Assembly (NCBI RefSeq): GCF_001905595.1
Contig: NZ_LIXI01000010.1
Span: forward strand, 186,001-250,000
Source of the DNA: Streptomyces sp. CB00316
Lineage (GTDB): Bacteria; Actinomycetota; Actinomycetes; Streptomycetales; Streptomycetaceae
Direction of reading: 5' to 3'
DNA length: 64,000 bases
The position numbers were made by a program, and so were the translations under genes. Below the pieces are notes generated by a model. The model did no database searches and had not been told where the DNA came from. It saw nothing but the letters and a program-made list of their open reading frames with translations. Shown in pieces: positions 63,717-64,000 of the stretch; position 1 is the first letter of the stretch, and every line of letters begins with the position of its first letter.

Positions 63717-64000
63717 GTGCTGAACTTCGACGATGTGGTGCACGCACCTGTCGGCAAGCTGAAGACAGCAGTCGACGACTGGACCACGATGGTGACCAAG
63801 CTGGAGAAACTCGCCGAAGACGCCCGGAACGGCATGAAGGCGAGGGCGAGCAAGGCGTCCTGGGAAGGCGTCAACGCGGGCGTCACCAAGGCGTTCATCG
63901 GAAAGACGGCAGCGGAGTTCGACGACGCGGTGGCCCAGGCGCGGGGCATCAAGTCCCTCCTGGTGGACGCCCACACTTCCTTCGCGTACGCCAAGAAGAC
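63717..64000 (+). CDS. WXG-like protein, 5' part (runs off the window)
   Basis: GTG 63717, after a GGGGGAACC site, opens a frame that continues beyond base 64000. The first 94 residues are helical with NFDDVVHAPVGKLKTAVDDW and a turn KASWEGVNAG (W-x-G) between two helices, like the long ESX/LXG hairpin of the protein at 21698. The C-terminal part is unseen. A type VII-secreted protein is the likely identity. A TTGCTC/GATAAG promoter-like pair lies at about 63632-63655. Confidence 0.7.
   Translation, partial: MLNFDDVVHAPVGKLKTAVDDWTTMVTKLEKLAEDARNGMKARASKASWEGVNAGVTKAFIGKTAAEFDDAVAQARGIKSLLVDAHTSFAYAKK

Overview
The window reads as a high-GC actinobacterial chromosome, almost certainly a Streptomyces. 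Codon third positions are strongly G/C, GTG and TTG starts are common, genes are packed with ATGA/GTGA overlaps, and family markers typical of Streptomyces are present (SAV2148-type HEPN protein, the Cys leader peptide upstream of sulfite reductase, split treY/treZ, double-GTPase/GAP1 clusters). No rRNA, tRNA or CRISPR array is visible.

Layout. 1-1.03 kb: the end of a DNA-binding regulator and a GNAT acetyltransferase. 1.2-10.7 kb: one long sulfur-assimilation block, with a 27-codon Cys leader peptide, ferredoxin sulfite reductase, a 59-residue zinc ribbon, cysH, cysC, cysD, cysN, a sulfonate/nitrate/taurine-type ABC transporter and a sirohydrochlorin-type chelatase that probably supplies the sulfite reductase cofactor. 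10.7-13.45 kb: a copper-linked YcnI protein, a membrane protein whose frame lacks a stop, and two small proteins. 13.47-16.50 kb: a mobile element bounded by 21-bp perfect inverted repeats. It carries a broken IS982-family transposase and three passenger genes (AlkC-like DNA repair, ABM-like, CGNR regulator). 16.6-21.2 kb: subtilase, macrolide-type glycosyltransferase behind a lone palindromic operator, a decayed solute-binding-protein gene and an APH-like kinase. 21.3-24.6 kb: a WXG/type VII-like secreted protein group with a DUF4333 lipoprotein.

24.6-41.9 kb is mostly carbohydrate metabolism: exonuclease, HEPN protein, glgX, treY, a degenerate P450, an FHA protein, GNAT, alpha-L-fucosidase/beta-glucosidase operon, treZ, a beta-propeller phytase with a PHO box, and an M24 peptidase. 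GlgX, TreY and TreZ together would convert glycogen-type glucan to trehalose. 42-46.6 kb: nucleoside-kinase-like protein, VOC protein, LysR regulator and the kbl-tdh threonine-to-glycine operon.

47.3-63.6 kb holds the most unusual system. The plus-strand run encodes an Fn3-like scaffold, a zinc-ribbon TRAFAC GTPase, a GAP1-type GTPase-associated protein, a second membrane-anchored GTPase, a tiny membrane peptide, then a vWA / PP2C / kinase-with-zinc-ribbon triad resembling the TerY-P phosphorylation triad. Facing it is a three-gene minus-strand operon: a two-TM protein, a small protein and an inositol-monophosphatase homologue that has lost metal-binding aspartates. The first two share a 25-residue glycine/asparagine-rich motif (C-terminal in one, N-terminal in the other) that looks like a paired amyloid-type signalling motif. 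A second, divergent GAP1 follows. I infer an NTP-dependent conflict or stress-signalling system. The window ends inside another WXG-like gene.
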